A stretch of DNA of 64,000 bases, taken from positions 124,001-188,000 of the forward strand of contig JAIULZ010000001.1 of assembly GCA_022565805.1 (NCBI GenBank). Direction: 5' to 3'. The notes under the pieces are model-generated. The model had not been told where the DNA came from. It saw only the letters and a list, made by a program, of their open reading frames with translations, and searched no databases. Position 1 is the stretch's first letter; each line of letters starts with the position of its first letter. The DNA comes from Balneolales bacterium (GTDB taxonomy: Bacteria > Bacteroidota > Rhodothermia > Balneolales > Cyclonatronaceae). Shown here piece after piece: positions 45,546 to 57,400 of the stretch. The position numbers and the translations under genes were made by a program.

Positions 45546-46289
45546 TTAGGAAGCGTCTGCCTCTGTATCTGCTTCAAAAGCAGTTTCGGCTTCGGCTTCT
45601 TCTTCCTGAACCATGGATAAGTAGTAACGCTCCAATAACTCAGCTTCGATACCTTCGCGCTGTGCCTTGCCGGCTAATCTGCTCATTATAGGATTTAGAA
45701 TGCGGAGTGGTCCGGATGCTCTGGTGTCGCTGTAAGCGGCGAAAAGTGCGGTATGCTTTATGTCGTTAGGAGTGCCTTCATCATCTGAGAGTCCGTCGTT
45801 TGCGAGACCGTATAGAATGTACAAGGCCTTTTCGAAACCGGGGCTACCTGGCTCAATTTTTACCTCAAAAGTTATAGTCTCGTCGGTGTCGTTGAAAAAA
45901 TAGTGCGTATCACCGGCCTCGGCTATCATGCTTTCACCTTCTGAGAGATGATATTTACTTCCATTTATGTATACTCCGGTGGTTCCCGAAACGGATATGA
46001 ATGTCTCTGAAAACGACTGATGATAATGTGGCGCGTTGCTTCCACCGGGCTCGAGCTGTATTTCGAGAAGGGTATATTCGCCATCGGTCTCGTGTGCTTT
46101 TTTTAGGAAGCTTGTGAAATGTCCGGCAGTTGGGTTGTGGATTGTCCTTACCAAGTTTTCAGGTGGCGACATTTGGTAATATTCAGATTTTTCCCGATCG
46201 AATGGGGCGCCGAGGGAGATGATAATTCCAAAGTAAATTATGATTAGTACCAGTATAAATCCGGAAATTATAAGGGCTGTTTTTTTCAT
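45546..46289 (-). CDS. Membrane-anchored cupin protein
   Basis: A 247-residue protein with an N-terminal membrane helix (LIISGFILVLIIIYFGIIISL) and a single cupin barrel: the first motif carries metal ligands in HYHQSFSETF, the second is GDTHYFFND. The C-terminal 80 residues are helical and end in a Glu/Ala-rich acidic tail. The barrel would face the periplasm. Cupins of this type are found in dioxygenases, isomerases and sensors; the function here is unknown. It appears monocistronic, convergent with the lipoprotein gene. Confidence 0.85.
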   Translation of the reverse strand: MKKTALIISGFILVLIIIYFGIIISLGAPFDREKSEYYQMSPPENLVRTIHNPTAGHFTSFLKKAHETDGEYTLLEIQLEPGGSNAPHYHQSFSETFISVSGTTGVYINGSKYHLSEGESMIAEAGDTHYFFNDTDETITFEVKIEPGSPGFEKALYILYGLANDGLSDDEGTPNDIKHTALFAAYSDTRASGPLRILNPIMSRLAGKAQREGIEAELLERYYLSMVQEEEAEAETAFEADTEADAS

Positions 46290-46735
46290 AATTAAACCAT
46301 GTCTTTTGGGTCTGTTATGATGTAGATGAAATGCAAAAATCTACCTTGACCCGGTTCATGTTTCATTAGTTAAAAGCTGCGCAGTAACTGGAAGCTATTT
46401 TCCGAGCGCATTCGTGAGTAGAATCAAAATTTAATATTTCGCTTTATCTAAACCGGTATTAAATCGTGCTTCCCACATTTAGATTTTGGGCATTGAACGC
46501 GAGAATCGTAGTAAGTTTAAAATCTGCTATTGCATCAGCTTTAAGGAGCCAATTTCAAAAGTAGTGGTAACTATTCTTAATCGAGTATATAATTTTTGAT
46601 TATAGAAAGGATACGTGCAAAAAGTTGTATCGCAAAGCCTCCTCATACTAAAAAGCAATTATCCTTTGGCAGTAAAAAGGATAATTATATGTTATCTGTG
46701 ATGATCTGATTTCTCTACTAAATCTAAATCTAAAA
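46290..46735. other. Intergenic interval
   Basis: No coding frame of note. It contains the upstream region of the cupin gene and the terminator of the lipoate ligase gene. Confidence 0.5.
46650..46686 (-). terminator. Hairpin terminator after lplA
   Basis: Perfect 10-base stem (46657-46666 with 46677-46686), 10-base loop, and a minus-strand T tract just beyond. Located 50 bases past the lplA stop. Confidence 0.75.
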
Positions 46736-47746
46736 CTATTCATCTGATTCATCAGAGCCGTATATCAAATTCATAAAATCATTTTGCTTAACTTCGCCAA
46801 AATATAGATAAAGGTCAATTCCTGACAATGCTTCATATATATCCGATTTTTCGTAACGAATACCCCGAAGCTTATCTTCGATGTCTGATACCGGCTCTTT
46901 TCCGAAGAAATCTCCAAAAATAGTGGCTTCCTGTATTATCCCTTTTTCTACCTGAAGACGAATATCAACTTCGCCAGCCGCAAATCGTTTTTCTCTTTTG
47001 ATATTAAATTTTGGTGATCTTCCGTAGTTCCAGTTCCAGTTTCCGTATTTCTCATCCCGAAGTGCATAGACCTTTTCCCAGTCGGCGGGAGTTAATTTGT
47101 AGGTTTCGAAATCGGCTCGCTCGTTGTATAATCCTTTCAAAAGACGCTCTCTGAACGCAGCTGTTGTCATTGGTTCGGTTAGAAACTCGCTAATGTTTGC
47201 GACCCGGCTGCGGACTGATTTGTGGCCTTTAGACTGAATTTTGCTCATTTTTACATTTAGGGCATTGGCAACTTCCCCAAGTTCGGTGTCGAAAAGCAGG
47301 GTGCCGTGGCTAAACATACGTTTGGTAGTTGAGTATTGCGCATTTCCCGAAATTTTCCGCCCGTTGGCAATTATATCGTTACGCCCGCTTAGCTCAGCTT
47401 CAATACCCATAGATTTTAGTACCTCAATAACAGGGCCGGTAAATTTGGCAAAATTATTAAGACTCTTCATGTCGTAATCGGTAATAAAGCTGAAATTCAA
47501 ATTTCCCAAATCGTGGTAAACCGCTCCGCCACCACTCATTCTTCTAACCACATGAATACCATGTTCTTCTACATATTCATGATTGATTTCTTCAAGCGTA
47601 TTCTGGTTTCTTCCAATAATAATAGAAGGCTCGTTGATGTAGAATAGAAGGAAGTCTTGCCCGGCTTTAAAATTCTTGAGTGCATATTCTTCCAGTGCCA
47701 GGTTGATTCGGGGGTCTGTAATGTTGTTGTTCTCTATAAATATCAT
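46736..47746 (-). CDS. lplA: Lipoate-protein ligase A
   Basis: A 336-residue enzyme that activates free lipoate with ATP and attaches it to Lys of E2 and GcvH subunits. The family motif RRMSGGGAVYHD (68-79) binds lipoyl-AMP, and the active-site Lys is K131 in NGRKISGNAQ. The C-terminal accessory domain (about 250-336) is present, so the full two-domain LplA architecture expected for complete activation and transfer is there. Cytoplasmic; monocistronic with a hairpin at the end. Confidence 0.95.
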   Translation of the reverse strand: MIFIENNNITDPRINLALEEYALKNFKAGQDFLLFYINEPSIIIGRNQNTLEEINHEYVEEHGIHVVRRMSGGGAVYHDLGNLNFSFITDYDMKSLNNFAKFTGPVIEVLKSMGIEAELSGRNDIIANGRKISGNAQYSTTKRMFSHGTLLFDTELGEVANALNVKMSKIQSKGHKSVRSRVANISEFLTEPMTTAAFRERLLKGLYNERADFETYKLTPADWEKVYALRDEKYGNWNWNYGRSPKFNIKREKRFAAGEVDIRLQVEKGIIQEATIFGDFFGKEPVSDIEDKLRGIRYEKSDIYEALSGIDLYLYFGEVKQNDFMNLIYGSDESDE

Positions 47747-47928
47747 ACGCTTCGCATTTTATTTTAGCAGATGTTGATGATAAGTGTGATAAACTTGTCC
47801 TATTCTGATCTTAATCGGCAGAAAATTTTCTTAAGCTTTTCGAAAACGCGTTAAAATGACAAAAAATAAGCACTGGTGCAATTAATAGATAGAAATTAAA
47901 GGACGCTAATAATAACTTAAATAAAAGA

Positions 47929-47952
47929 TTAATGACATATTGTTGTCATTAA
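47929..47952 (-). terminator. Hairpin after the alpha/beta hydrolase gene
   Basis: Nine-base stem (47929-47937 with 47944-47952), 6-base loop, A/T-rich tail on the minus strand. Eleven bases beyond the hydrolase stop codon. Confidence 0.5.
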
Positions 47953-47962
47953 ATTTCCGGAT

Positions 47963-48775
47963 TTATCTTTTTGCCTCTGTTTTTGATAAAATGATCTCAT
48001 ATACCGATTCGGGATGCGTTGCCATCGGGAGATGACCAGCTCCGTCGATAATTTGGATTTCGGGATTCCTGTAATAGGCAGCTATTTTTGGAGCATAAGA
48101 GGCTGGTAATAGCCGGTCTTTATTTCCCAGGATTAAGACCATAAAACCGGGGTATTTTTTTAGAATATCCGTTTTGCGAGTAGCCTTAAGGCTAATGGAC
48201 GGAAATGACCAGCCAATATGCCGAAGAGCTATCACGGTTTTCGACTCTTTTTCGGGAGTCAGGTTAGGTATTAGAAAACGCGCAAAAAGACGTATAAACC
48301 AGTCCTTTTTGGTAAATGGCCTCACAAAACTTGAACCCAGAAATCTGAACATCAGATCTTCTGGCGGATAATACCCTCCCGGAGCTATCAGGAATAAGCC
48401 CTTGGTTAATTCAGGATACCGAGCTGCAAACAAGGCTGCGATTCGACCGCCAAAAGAGTGCGCAAGCATGAACGCGCCATCAGGTGCGACCTTTTTTACA
48501 AAATGATATAGGTCTTCGACGTAGAGATCAATATTTAGTGATTTCACGCCGGGTGTAGCTATACTTGTTTTACCATGCCACGGAAGTGAAAATGAGTAAG
48601 TATCGGCATGATTCGTTAGAAATGGTGCCAATCTTCTAAAGGTTCTTGCGTTTCCGCCAAATCCATGGAAGCAAAGGAAAACCGCAGAAGAGGCTTTGCC
48701 CTTTAAGTTACGATGTGGGTAATGAAGTATTTCTGTGCTGAAATCTGAAAAGACTTCATACAAAACCTCTGGCAT
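47963..48775 (-). CDS. Alpha/beta hydrolase
   Basis: A 270-residue cytoplasmic hydrolase with a complete catalytic triad pattern: nucleophile S107 in AHSFGG (Ala replaces the usual Gly of GHSxGG), acid D220 in GNKDRLL and H248 in GAGHLPM. The oxyanion region is FHGFGG (36-41). A cap of basic helices lies between residues about 140 and 205. The overall layout fits the esterase / MhpC-like group; the substrate is unknown. There is no signal peptide and no obvious operon partner. Confidence 0.9.
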   Translation of the reverse strand: MPEVLYEVFSDFSTEILHYPHRNLKGKASSAVFLCFHGFGGNARTFRRLAPFLTNHADTYSFSLPWHGKTSIATPGVKSLNIDLYVEDLYHFVKKVAPDGAFMLAHSFGGRIAALFAARYPELTKGLFLIAPGGYYPPEDLMFRFLGSSFVRPFTKKDWFIRLFARFLIPNLTPEKESKTVIALRHIGWSFPSISLKATRKTDILKKYPGFMVLILGNKDRLLPASYAPKIAAYYRNPEIQIIDGAGHLPMATHPESVYEIILSKTEAKR

Positions 48776-49235
48776 GGTTCAGATATTAAACAGTTGATTA
48801 GATATTTTTCCTAAGATACTGTTTTGCTCATAAAGTCTATATCAGAATGCTGTCTTATTCAATTTTGTAATAGAAGGTTTTTCAAAGCTTTCTATTATCC
48901 GATTTAATAATAAATGTTTTTGCCTCTGAGGCCTATCACATAAAATTTGAAAGACAACTAAATGACACTTCAGGCCATGAAAGAATGAATTAAACCATTT
49001 CCAGGGTGCTGTATTTTTATTAGAAAAAGAATGAGTTCAGGTAGTCAGAAAGGTTTCATTCTGTGTTTAGGATAAAAGAAATGTTATTGCGACTCATTGG
49101 GTTAAAAGCGTAAGCAGATAGTCCGGGATTTTATTTACTTTTTCGAATCTCAGCAGTACAAAAATTGTTAAACCCTATGCAAATAATCATATATCAAGTT
49201 TAGCAACCTGAATCTTTTTACCGTCTCAAAGCTTT

Positions 49236-52200
49236 ATGAAACAACAGATTTTTTACAGCCTTCTTTTTTTATTCTTCTTTGCTAACAAGGTAGATGCGCA
49301 GACTATTTATTACGTTTCTCCGACAGGAAACAATACAACCTGTACAAGCTGGGAGACCGCTTGCCCGGATTTGCAGCGGGCGATTAGCTTTGCATCATCC
49401 AATAGCGTAATTGTGGTGGCTGCAGCAACGTATATTCAGGATCGTTCTGGTTCACCTGCCTCGGTTTATTCCATTTCGAGCAGCTTAGACGGCATTCGTA
49501 TTTTTGGTGGATATGTTGGGAATGAAGAGCTTGCCATCAATAACCTGAGGCTCGATGAGCGCGACCTTGAGAATAATCAGTCTGTGCTTTCGGGTAATAA
49601 TCAGCTACGGGTTTTTCAGTTTTTCATGCTGGGAAATCCCATCACAAATAATACCGTATTCGATGGACTCGTTTTCGAAAATGGTTTTGTTACAAATCAA
49701 TCGACAATTGGTGGAGCTGAGGGTGCTGCCGTTCGTTGTGCTAACCAAAGCCTTAACTGCAGCCCGGTTTTCAGAAATGTAATTTTCAGGAATAACAGAG
49801 GCTCCGGACTTGGTGGTGCCGTTTCATTTCCTGAAAACGTAGCCAACAGTGCGCGTTTTGAAAATGTGCAATTCATAAATAACGAATCTCGTACAGAGCT
49901 GCAATTTTCTACTCCGATTATTGCAAGAGGTGGGGCTGTCGGTATTGATGCCGGTAATACAACCGTGAACACGGTTTTCGACCGGGTTACTTTTATTAAT
50001 AACAGAACACTTAATGCAGCTGGTGCTCCTGCAGAAGGACTTGGCGGAGCGGTATATTTGAGAGGCCGTGGAACACCGGGTTTTACTAACAATAGTTTTC
50101 GCGGTAATTCGTCTTTGGTTGATGGAGGTGCGATGTATTTCCTGAGCACTGGTCCGGGCGGTATTTTGTTGGCACCGTTTGTTATTAATGCCGAAGTAAC
50201 CGGAAATATAGCAGGTGAGCGGGGTGGCGGGCTGTATTTTGCTTCTTCATTGGAGCTGGTAAACGGTACTTTTTCCGGAAATCGTGCCCAAAATGGAGGC
50301 GGTATCTCAAATCAAACCTCTGGAAGCTCAAGATCTGCAACCGTAACTAATACCATTCTCTGGAATAATCTGGCAACTCAAAACGCGGCCACATCACAGA
50401 TTCAAAACCTGACAGCTACCACAGTAGGTTTCAGAAACAGTATTGTAGAGGGTTCAGGAGGATCATCATCCTGGAATAATATTATCGGGGCGAATCTGGG
50501 CAATAATTTAGATGAAAACCCGCAATTTGTAGAGCAGCTCAATCCGCCGGCTGGTTCTGTTGGTCAAACCGGGGGCGACTACAGGCTGCAAACCTCCTCT
50601 CCTGGAATAAGCTCTGGTGATAACGCTCCTTTTTTACCCGGTGGTAGCGCCTCGTTTGTAACCACCGACCTGCTTGGTCAAGACAGGATTCAGGATGGTG
50701 TGGTGAGCAGGGGACCTTATGAGCGTGGTGTATTTGGTGCGGGTCTTATTTTTGTAAACAGAAATGCTACAGGAAACAACTCCGGCTCGAGCTGGAATAA
50801 CGGATTTACGAATATTCAGTCGGCTATAGATGTAGCCGCGCCTCAAAGCGTTATTGTGGTAGCAGCCGGCACTTATTCCGCTACTTCGGGTAACGAACTC
50901 ATGCGCCTTACTTCATCCTTAAACGGTATCCGGATTTATGGTGGCTATGCCGGAAATGAGCCGGTTCAACTTAATAACCTTTTGTTGGACGAGCGCAATC
51001 TTTCGGGAAATGAAGTTGTTTTAAGCGGTTCCGGCGTACGAAGAGTAATTTTTCTTGATGGAGTAGAGAACGGTGGTTTCGATGAAAGTACGGTTATCGA
51101 CGGATTTACGATTACACAGGGCCAAAGCGGAAGAGGCGGTGGTTTTTTGTGTGAGGGCAGAACCGAAAACGGGCGATGTTCGCCAACACTTTCACAGCTC
51201 CGGTTTATAAATAATTCCGCAACATTTGGCGGCGCACTCTATCTTGATGGCAGCAATGGGGGTGTTTCCACTCCTGTCGGGAATAATCTGTTTTTTAGCG
51301 ACAATACTGCGATAGACTCCGGTGGTGGCGTGTTAATTAATGGTAGAAATGGATTTGTAAATCCTTCTTTTACTGATATAACCGTGCAAAATAATGAAGC
51401 TGTTGATGGAGATGGTGGCGGTTTCGCGATAACCGCTAACACTGGAGAAGCACGTGGATTGTTTCGTAATATTAGTTTTACAGGCAACATTGCCATTAAT
51501 GGACTAGGCGGAGCCATTGCCATTGAGTCGACCGGTGGAGAGGCATCGCCCGACTTTATTAACGTTTCTGCAATCAACAATAGCGCCTTCGAAGGTGGTT
51601 TTGCATTTATCAGCGGTGTAATTACAGGTGTATCTAATCCGAGGTTTTTTCACCTTACGGCTACAGGGAATCAGGCTACATCAGAAAACGGATCTGTATT
51701 CTATTCGGTTGGCTTTCAAGGACAGGCCCGTCCTGAAATTTATAATTCAGTAATTTGGAATAATGGTGATGATCAGAATGCGGTAAGCCAGATTTTTAAT
51801 TTTAATGCTCAGCCTCGCTTCAGCCACTCGCTTATACAGCTGTCAAACGGCAGCGGCAGCAGCTGGAGAAATAGTTTTGGTGTAGATTTAGGCGGAAATA
51901 TTGATGCAGATCCGGATTTTACGCAGCCCGCAGGTTCTCCTTTATCTCCTGTAAACCCGAGATTACGCTCCACTTCACCTGCTATAGATGTTGCAGATAA
52001 CGGCCTTTTTGCAGAAAATGGCCTGCTCGCAGATTTGGATACGGATATAGATGGACAAATTCGTCGTTTCGGGCTTCCGGATATGGGTGCTTTTGAGTCG
52101 GGCACAGCCGCGCAAATTGTGGGCGAAAATGTAACTGATGGCTGGAGATTCCTTACATCACCCCGCCGGCAGGATACGTTCGCGAATATTTTTGGGCCTT

Positions 52201-53663
52201 TCTGGACACAGGGTATTCCCGGGTCTGATGCGCCACAGGGAAGTGCGAATATTTACAGTTGGAATACTCAAACAGGCGAATGGCAAATACCACTCCGTAT
52301 GTCTCAAGAGCTACAGCCGGGCAGGGGGTATATTATTTATATTTGGGACGATCAAAACTATGATGGAATACCCGATGGTTTTCCGAAACGAATAGCTGTC
52401 TCCGGCCGTGAAAATAATCCTGAGGTGGATATTCAGGTTTTTGGGAATACCCTTACAGATGGAAATTTGCAGGGTTGGAATCTGGTCGGGAATCCTTTTG
52501 GAGTTCCGCTACGCGTGACAGATGTTCTGGATCGTTTTGAGAACCCAATCGGAAATGAACGTATTCGCTTAAATCAAAATGTATATATATGGGATCCTAA
52601 TGTAGAGGTTAGTAGTTCTGGAATTTTTGGCGCCTACCGAATTCTTAGCAGAAATAGTACTACCCCCATTTCTGCGTTCCAATCCTTCTTTGTACGCTAC
52701 GAAAGTGATTTTTCAGATGAGCTAACAATCCGGCTGAATAAAGATGATGTGCGTGCCAATGAGCAATCGGCAACGCCATTTCGCCCCGGAGGAGAAACCG
52801 GGCAGTTAAATAAACAGCCCTTAGTGCAGTTTCTGCTAAAAGGAGAATCAACGGCCGATACTTTTAGCATCTATAAAAGTGATGAAGTGCAGGATTTGAA
52901 TTCAGGATTCAATCAGTATGACTTAGGCAGTATGCACGCGGTTCACTCTCGGCTTTTTTCCAGAACAGATCAAGGAGAACTCACCCGCATTCATCTGCCT
53001 GCAGAAAGTACGCAAAACTGGGAAATCCCAATTACTGTATGGACTAACGAAAGCGGTGAAACTTTTGAGCTGCAATGGTCATCGCTGCATTCCCAAGGAA
53101 GTGGCTATACAGAAATCATGTTGACGGATTTAGTTACAGGAGAACGAATTTCCCTAACGGATCATAACTCGTACCGGTTTACGCTAAACGGTGATGTTTC
53201 ATCCGAAAAGATAAGGCGCGAAATAAGCGATAGTAAAATCCCGAAATCTTCTGAAAACGATGTGGAATTAAGAACACTTTCCCTCCCGGGTTTTGGGACC
53301 CGGAATTTGGGTGAGTTGCGTTCCGATGATGCCATGCCGGCGCGGTTTATTCTCAGCGTGATGTTGCCTCAGTCGACCTCAGTTGGCACAGAAAATGTGT
53401 ATACATTTAGTTTGGACCAAAATTATCCCAATCCTTTTAATCCAATAACGAACATCAGTTTTAGCCTGCCCGAAACCAGAGATGTACGGCTTGATGTTTT
53501 CAACATTCAGGGTCAGCGAGTAGCCACTTTAGTTAATGAATCGCGCTCTGCCGGAACCTACACGTCTTCCTTCGACGCTTCGAGGCTGGCGAGCGGTGTT
53601 TACATTTACAGATTAACGGCTGGTAGCGACGTTATTACCAGAAAAATGACTTTAATTAAATGA
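49236..53663 (+). CDS. T9SS-secreted right-handed beta-helix protein with duplicated repeat unit
   Basis: A 1475-residue exported protein. Signal peptide ends VDAQ. Two similar units follow: each starts with a Y/F-V-N/S-x-x-G-NN segment, then SVIVVAA-TY, RI-GGY-GNE, a DERNL/DERDL block and VLSG (about residues 25-115 and 505-600), and each continues as Asn/Gly-rich parallel beta-helix turns with repeated FxNN and GGA motifs. A C-terminal globular region (about 965-1390) lacks a recognised enzymatic motif. The last about 85 residues are a T9SS type A sorting signal (NYPNPFNP, ending KMTLIK). Probably a surface adhesin or polymer-binding protein; polysaccharide-lyase-type beta-helix activity cannot be excluded. 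Confidence 0.88.
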   Translation: MKQQIFYSLLFLFFFANKVDAQTIYYVSPTGNNTTCTSWETACPDLQRAISFASSNSVIVVAAATYIQDRSGSPASVYSISSSLDGIRIFGGYVGNEELAINNLRLDERDLENNQSVLSGNNQLRVFQFFMLGNPITNNTVFDGLVFENGFVTNQSTIGGAEGAAVRCANQSLNCSPVFRNVIFRNNRGSGLGGAVSFPENVANSARFENVQFINNESRTELQFSTPIIARGGAVGIDAGNTTVNTVFDRVTFINNRTLNAAGAPAEGLGGAVYLRGRGTPGFTNNSFRGNSSLVDGGAMYFLSTGPGGILLAPFVINAEVTGNIAGERGGGLYFASSLELVNGTFSGNRAQNGGGISNQTSGSSRSATVTNTILWNNLATQNAATSQIQNLTATTVGFRNSIVEGSGGSSSWNNIIGANLGNNLDENPQFVEQLNPPAGSVGQTGGDYRLQTSSPGISSGDNAPFLPGGSASFVTTDLLGQDRIQDGVVSRGPYERGVFGAGLIFVNRNATGNNSGSSWNNGFTNIQSAIDVAAPQSVIVVAAGTYSATSGNELMRLTSSLNGIRIYGGYAGNEPVQLNNLLLDERNLSGNEVVLSGSGVRRVIFLDGVENGGFDESTVIDGFTITQGQSGRGGGFLCEGRTENGRCSPTLSQLRFINNSATFGGALYLDGSNGGVSTPVGNNLFFSDNTAIDSGGGVLINGRNGFVNPSFTDITVQNNEAVDGDGGGFAITANTGEARGLFRNISFTGNIAINGLGGAIAIESTGGEASPDFINVSAINNSAFEGGFAFISGVITGVSNPRFFHLTATGNQATSENGSVFYSVGFQGQARPEIYNSVIWNNGDDQNAVSQIFNFNAQPRFSHSLIQLSNGSGSSWRNSFGVDLGGNIDADPDFTQPAGSPLSPVNPRLRSTSPAIDVADNGLFAENGLLADLDTDIDGQIRRFGLPDMGAFESGTAAQIVGENVTDGWRFLTSPRRQDTFANIFGPFWTQGIPGSDAPQGSANIYSWNTQTGEWQIPLRMSQELQPGRGYIIYIWDDQNYDGIPDGFPKRIAVSGRENNPEVDIQVFGNTLTDGNLQGWNLVGNPFGVPLRVTDVLDRFENPIGNERIRLNQNVYIWDPNVEVSSSGIFGAYRILSRNSTTPISAFQSFFVRYESDFSDELTIRLNKDDVRANEQSATPFRPGGETGQLNKQPLVQFLLKGESTADTFSIYKSDEVQDLNSGFNQYDLGSMHAVHSRLFSRTDQGELTRIHLPAESTQNWEIPITVWTNESGETFELQWSSLHSQGSGYTEIMLTDLVTGERISLTDHNSYRFTLNGDVSSEKIRREISDSKIPKSSENDVELRTLSLPGFGTRNLGELRSDDAMPARFILSVMLPQSTSVGTENVYTFSLDQNYPNPFNPITNISFSLPETRDVRLDVFNIQGQRVATLVNESRSAGTYTSSFDASRLASGVYIYRLTAGSDVITRKMTLIK

Positions 53664-54478
53664 GTTAGATCACGAATTATTGATAAATGCCTTGAGAACT
53701 CGGTTTTTTACTTATTAATTAGGGACATACGGTAAAGAAATTGAACTTAATCTTAAATTAGCAAGGGCAGCGGTTGCAAAGTTGTTTTGACCACAAATTA
53801 TAGCCCCAATATTAATGTTGCTTTTCTTGAAATCACTTGAAATCAGGGGTTTTAAAGTCTTCTAATTATTAAAATGATAAACAAAGAAGAGACTAATTCG
53901 GCCGATCAAGTCCTTGTAGAGTAATTATATAGTCACGAAATAGTAAAATTGTATGCAAATTGTATTCACTTGCCAATGACATCATTGTGATGTCTTGCTT
54001 AGTAATCGATTCCGTTTCTTTTTGAAGACCAGTTTTGTAAAAAAATAGTTTCAGTAAAAAGTTTTTTTCTGTTTCGATTGCTTCTGTTGAGGTTATTTAT
54101 ATATTTGAGGTAAAATTGCACTAGACTCAGACTTTACATAGCAATTCATTGTTAAGTCTTCTACCTAATCGCCCTGATCGATAGATCGGGCTCCAGCGTT
54201 AATAACGAAAATGGGCTGTTTTTAAAAACTTCCCTCCGATCTTGTCGTGAATAATAATCAAAAATGCCTGGAGAAATTAAGTGTACTTTTAAGGCAAGTA
54301 ACTACCTGGCTATTTAGCGTAAACATTAGCGGATAAAAAACCCCAAAAGAAGAACGAGTCTTTCAAGGTACTCTTTCTCACCACTGTTTGATATAATTTA
54401 GTCCTCAAGCCGGGAATAAAAAATAACTATGATTGAAATATTTCAGAAAGAGAACAGATTTTAGTCTGGAAAATAACT
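53664..54478. other. Long intergenic region upstream of the helicase gene
   Basis: About 815 AT-rich bases without a gene. It holds a short imperfect inverted repeat near 54173-54192 and, at its end, two copies of AAAATAACTATGA (54420-54432 and 54470-54482). The first copy would start an 11-codon leader frame (54429-54464); the second contains the helicase start codon. Confidence 0.5.
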
Positions 54479-57400
54479 ATGAAATTGAGCAGTAACTTTT
54501 TGTCTTCGCTAAGCAGCAGACTTAAGACTGGAAACAGAAGAAGTACCTATTTAAATGCTTTTCCGGAGTCTTCGAGGTATCGCTGCGATGCTGCATTTCC
54601 CGGTATGCTGAATGGAGATTTCGGCACACAATTTTTCCGTAAGCTTTTCTGGAAAAAGCCATTTACAGTAGAACTTAACCTTTCATCTAAAAATATACCG
54701 ACTCATAACTCTACGGGTTCTTATCAAGAAAAAGACTATGAGACCGTTTTACAGCATATTCTAAATCAGGCCGAAAACATTAAGTCCGATACCGGCATAA
54801 ATTCTGTGGCGTTAGGGTATCCGATGCTTGTTAGAAGAAGCAAAGTGGACAATAAGCTTATTATGGCGCCCCTTTTTGTGTGGGATGTTCAGCTCGATGC
54901 TTCCTTAAACAGAAAGGTCTGGACTTTTAAAGGTTCTGGAACAGAATTTGTTTCATTAAATGAAGTGTTGTTAAATTATCTGAAAGCCGAGGCTGCTGTT
55001 CCGACAGAAAGGCTTAAAAAATTCTTTGATTCTGGTCATTCTATATCGGCTTCCTTTTTAGACGATTTCTGTAGTGCACTCCACAATATAATGCCTCTTG
55101 GCAACAGACCGGCTTTTGTTAATCAGCGGGATTTAGAGGCCTTGCCAGAAAAAGAAGAGCTGGAAGCTTTATGTGCAAAACCAGGGCAGTCTATTTTACT
55201 GGCAGGTGGTGTGTTCGGGCTTTTTGGGCATCAAAAACAGCACATAATCCGCGATTATGAAAGACTTCAGCAAAAAGATAATGTAGAGATTAATTTAAAT
55301 TGGGATAAAGATGGCGGTAAAGTGCCTGTTTTTAGCACAATTAGTAGTGTTAAAACAGATCCATCTCAGCAGCAAATAGTAAACATGCTTGCTTCGGGTA
55401 GTCATGTTTTGATTCAGGGTCCCCCCGGTACCGGAAAGAGCCAGACACTTACCGCTATTTTGATGAATGCACTTGCTGCCGGAAAAAAAACGCTGGTAGT
55501 TTGTGAAAAAAAAACAGCTCTTGATGTACTCGATAAGGCGCTCAGAAACAAAGGATTTGATCCATATTCGATCATTTTAAATGATGCTGCAAAAGATGCC
55601 CGACGAGTAAAAAAGCAGGCGCTTTCTGCGCTGGAATCTATTTCCAAAAAAAACGAGAGCGGCTTTCAGCAAGATGATATGAAGGCGGTTGAACAAAACT
55701 GTATAGAAACACGAGCCCTGCTAAACAGCTGTATCCGGTCTGTAAATAAACCTGTTTTTGGGAAACTGAATTATCAGCAGCTAACCACATGGTATCTTAG
55801 CGAAACCCGGCCCGAAAAAAACTCAATCATTCCCGATACCGGGTTTGAGCAGTTTCCGCTTTCCGAACGATTTTGCAAAGGATTAACGCCTGTACTTCTT
55901 GCACGATATGAGGAAAGACTGGAAAATGCCGAGGAGAGATTCAGAAAATTCACGTCAATTTCAGAAGTCAGGTTTTTAAATAAAAAGGGATTCGAACACT
56001 ACAAAAATCTAATGGAGTGCGAAGAAGCGCTTCATTCCGACTTTTCTTCATACAGAAAGCTGGCTTCTGAATTACGGAGTCTCGAAAAACTGTACCGCTA
56101 TGAGTACGCCGAGATTCGGTTTGATGAATTAAAGCGTCAGCTTTTGAGAACAGCTCAAACAGAGAAAAGATTATTGGTTTTGCTTAATGACTATCGCTTT
56201 GAAGATCAGAAAAAAAGCGATGCTAAATTAGGTAAGTCGAAAAGAATCTTTCGTTCGGGCACAGAAACAGAAAGTCAGGCTAAAAAGAGAAGTACGAATG
56301 AGCTCCAGATCTTACTTAATCGATATCAGGAAATTTTAGAAAGCTGTACCGATATCCGTTTTACTGGATTTACCGGCGATCTTCATGGCGATATTACAAC
56401 TTTTCTAAATGTACAGCAGAAAATTGAGCGGAAGCTAGATAGTTTTGACAAAGACGTGCGTAATGAATACCAACAAATTAATGTGCTCGATGTATCTGTA
56501 CAAACTTATCATACGCCAACGCTTAGCAGACTAAAGTCGGTATTCGTGGAATTGGTACAAAAAATCTCGAAAGATAAATGGGTTGAGGTACGTACAGACG
56601 AGACAACTGCTTTTGAGACATTCATGAGCGGTATTAACGCACTTTTTGCTAAATATGATACCTATCGGAAACACAAAGCAGATGCGTTTCGTGTAGAATA
56701 TGAATGGTATTTACAACTTAATGAGCTGGAAAAAGAGCTGCCTGGAATTTTGAATAAATTGAAAGGCTATAGCGATTGGGCGAACATGTTTCTTATTTGC
56801 TGTCTTAAGAAGCTATTGTCAATTCATTTTAATCCAGTATTTCTAGAGATAGACAACGCAGTTAAAAGAGTGCGCCAATCCTCAGAGTCTTTTGTAACAG
56901 CACAGATCGACTGGATTCATTTTCTGCAAAAAGCGGAGTTAACGAAGGCCGTGCAGGGTTTCGATGAAACCTTTCGGCCGGTTTCAGTTGAATCTCTTTT
57001 TTCAGGAGAAAATAATAAGGCATTCTTGCGCCATTTCGGACAAAGCTTTTCTTCCTTGTTTACAGCTTTTTTTCCGGTGGTTTTTACTACACCCGAAACC
57101 TGCTCGCATGTATTTGAAGGCGTAGATAAGCCATTCGATCTTGTGCTTTTTGATGAAGCCTCACAGTTGCGTTTGGAAGATACGCTTCCTGCCATGCTAA
57201 AAGCACATCAGATTGTGATAGCCGGAGACGAAAATCAAATGCCGCCTTCATCTTTTTTTACACGAAATATCTGGAATAAATCAGATTCTTTTGATCTTTC
57301 AAGTGAAGAGGATGATGAATTTTCTAATGAGCAAAAAGACGAGAAACAGCATCAATCCATGGAAATATTCTCGCTTCTGGGGTTAAGTTCAAATGGAAAG

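Noticed and set aside
45536-45562. 8-base inverted repeat across the cupin stop codon
   Set aside because: No T tail on either strand and partly inside coding sequence; not treated as a terminator.
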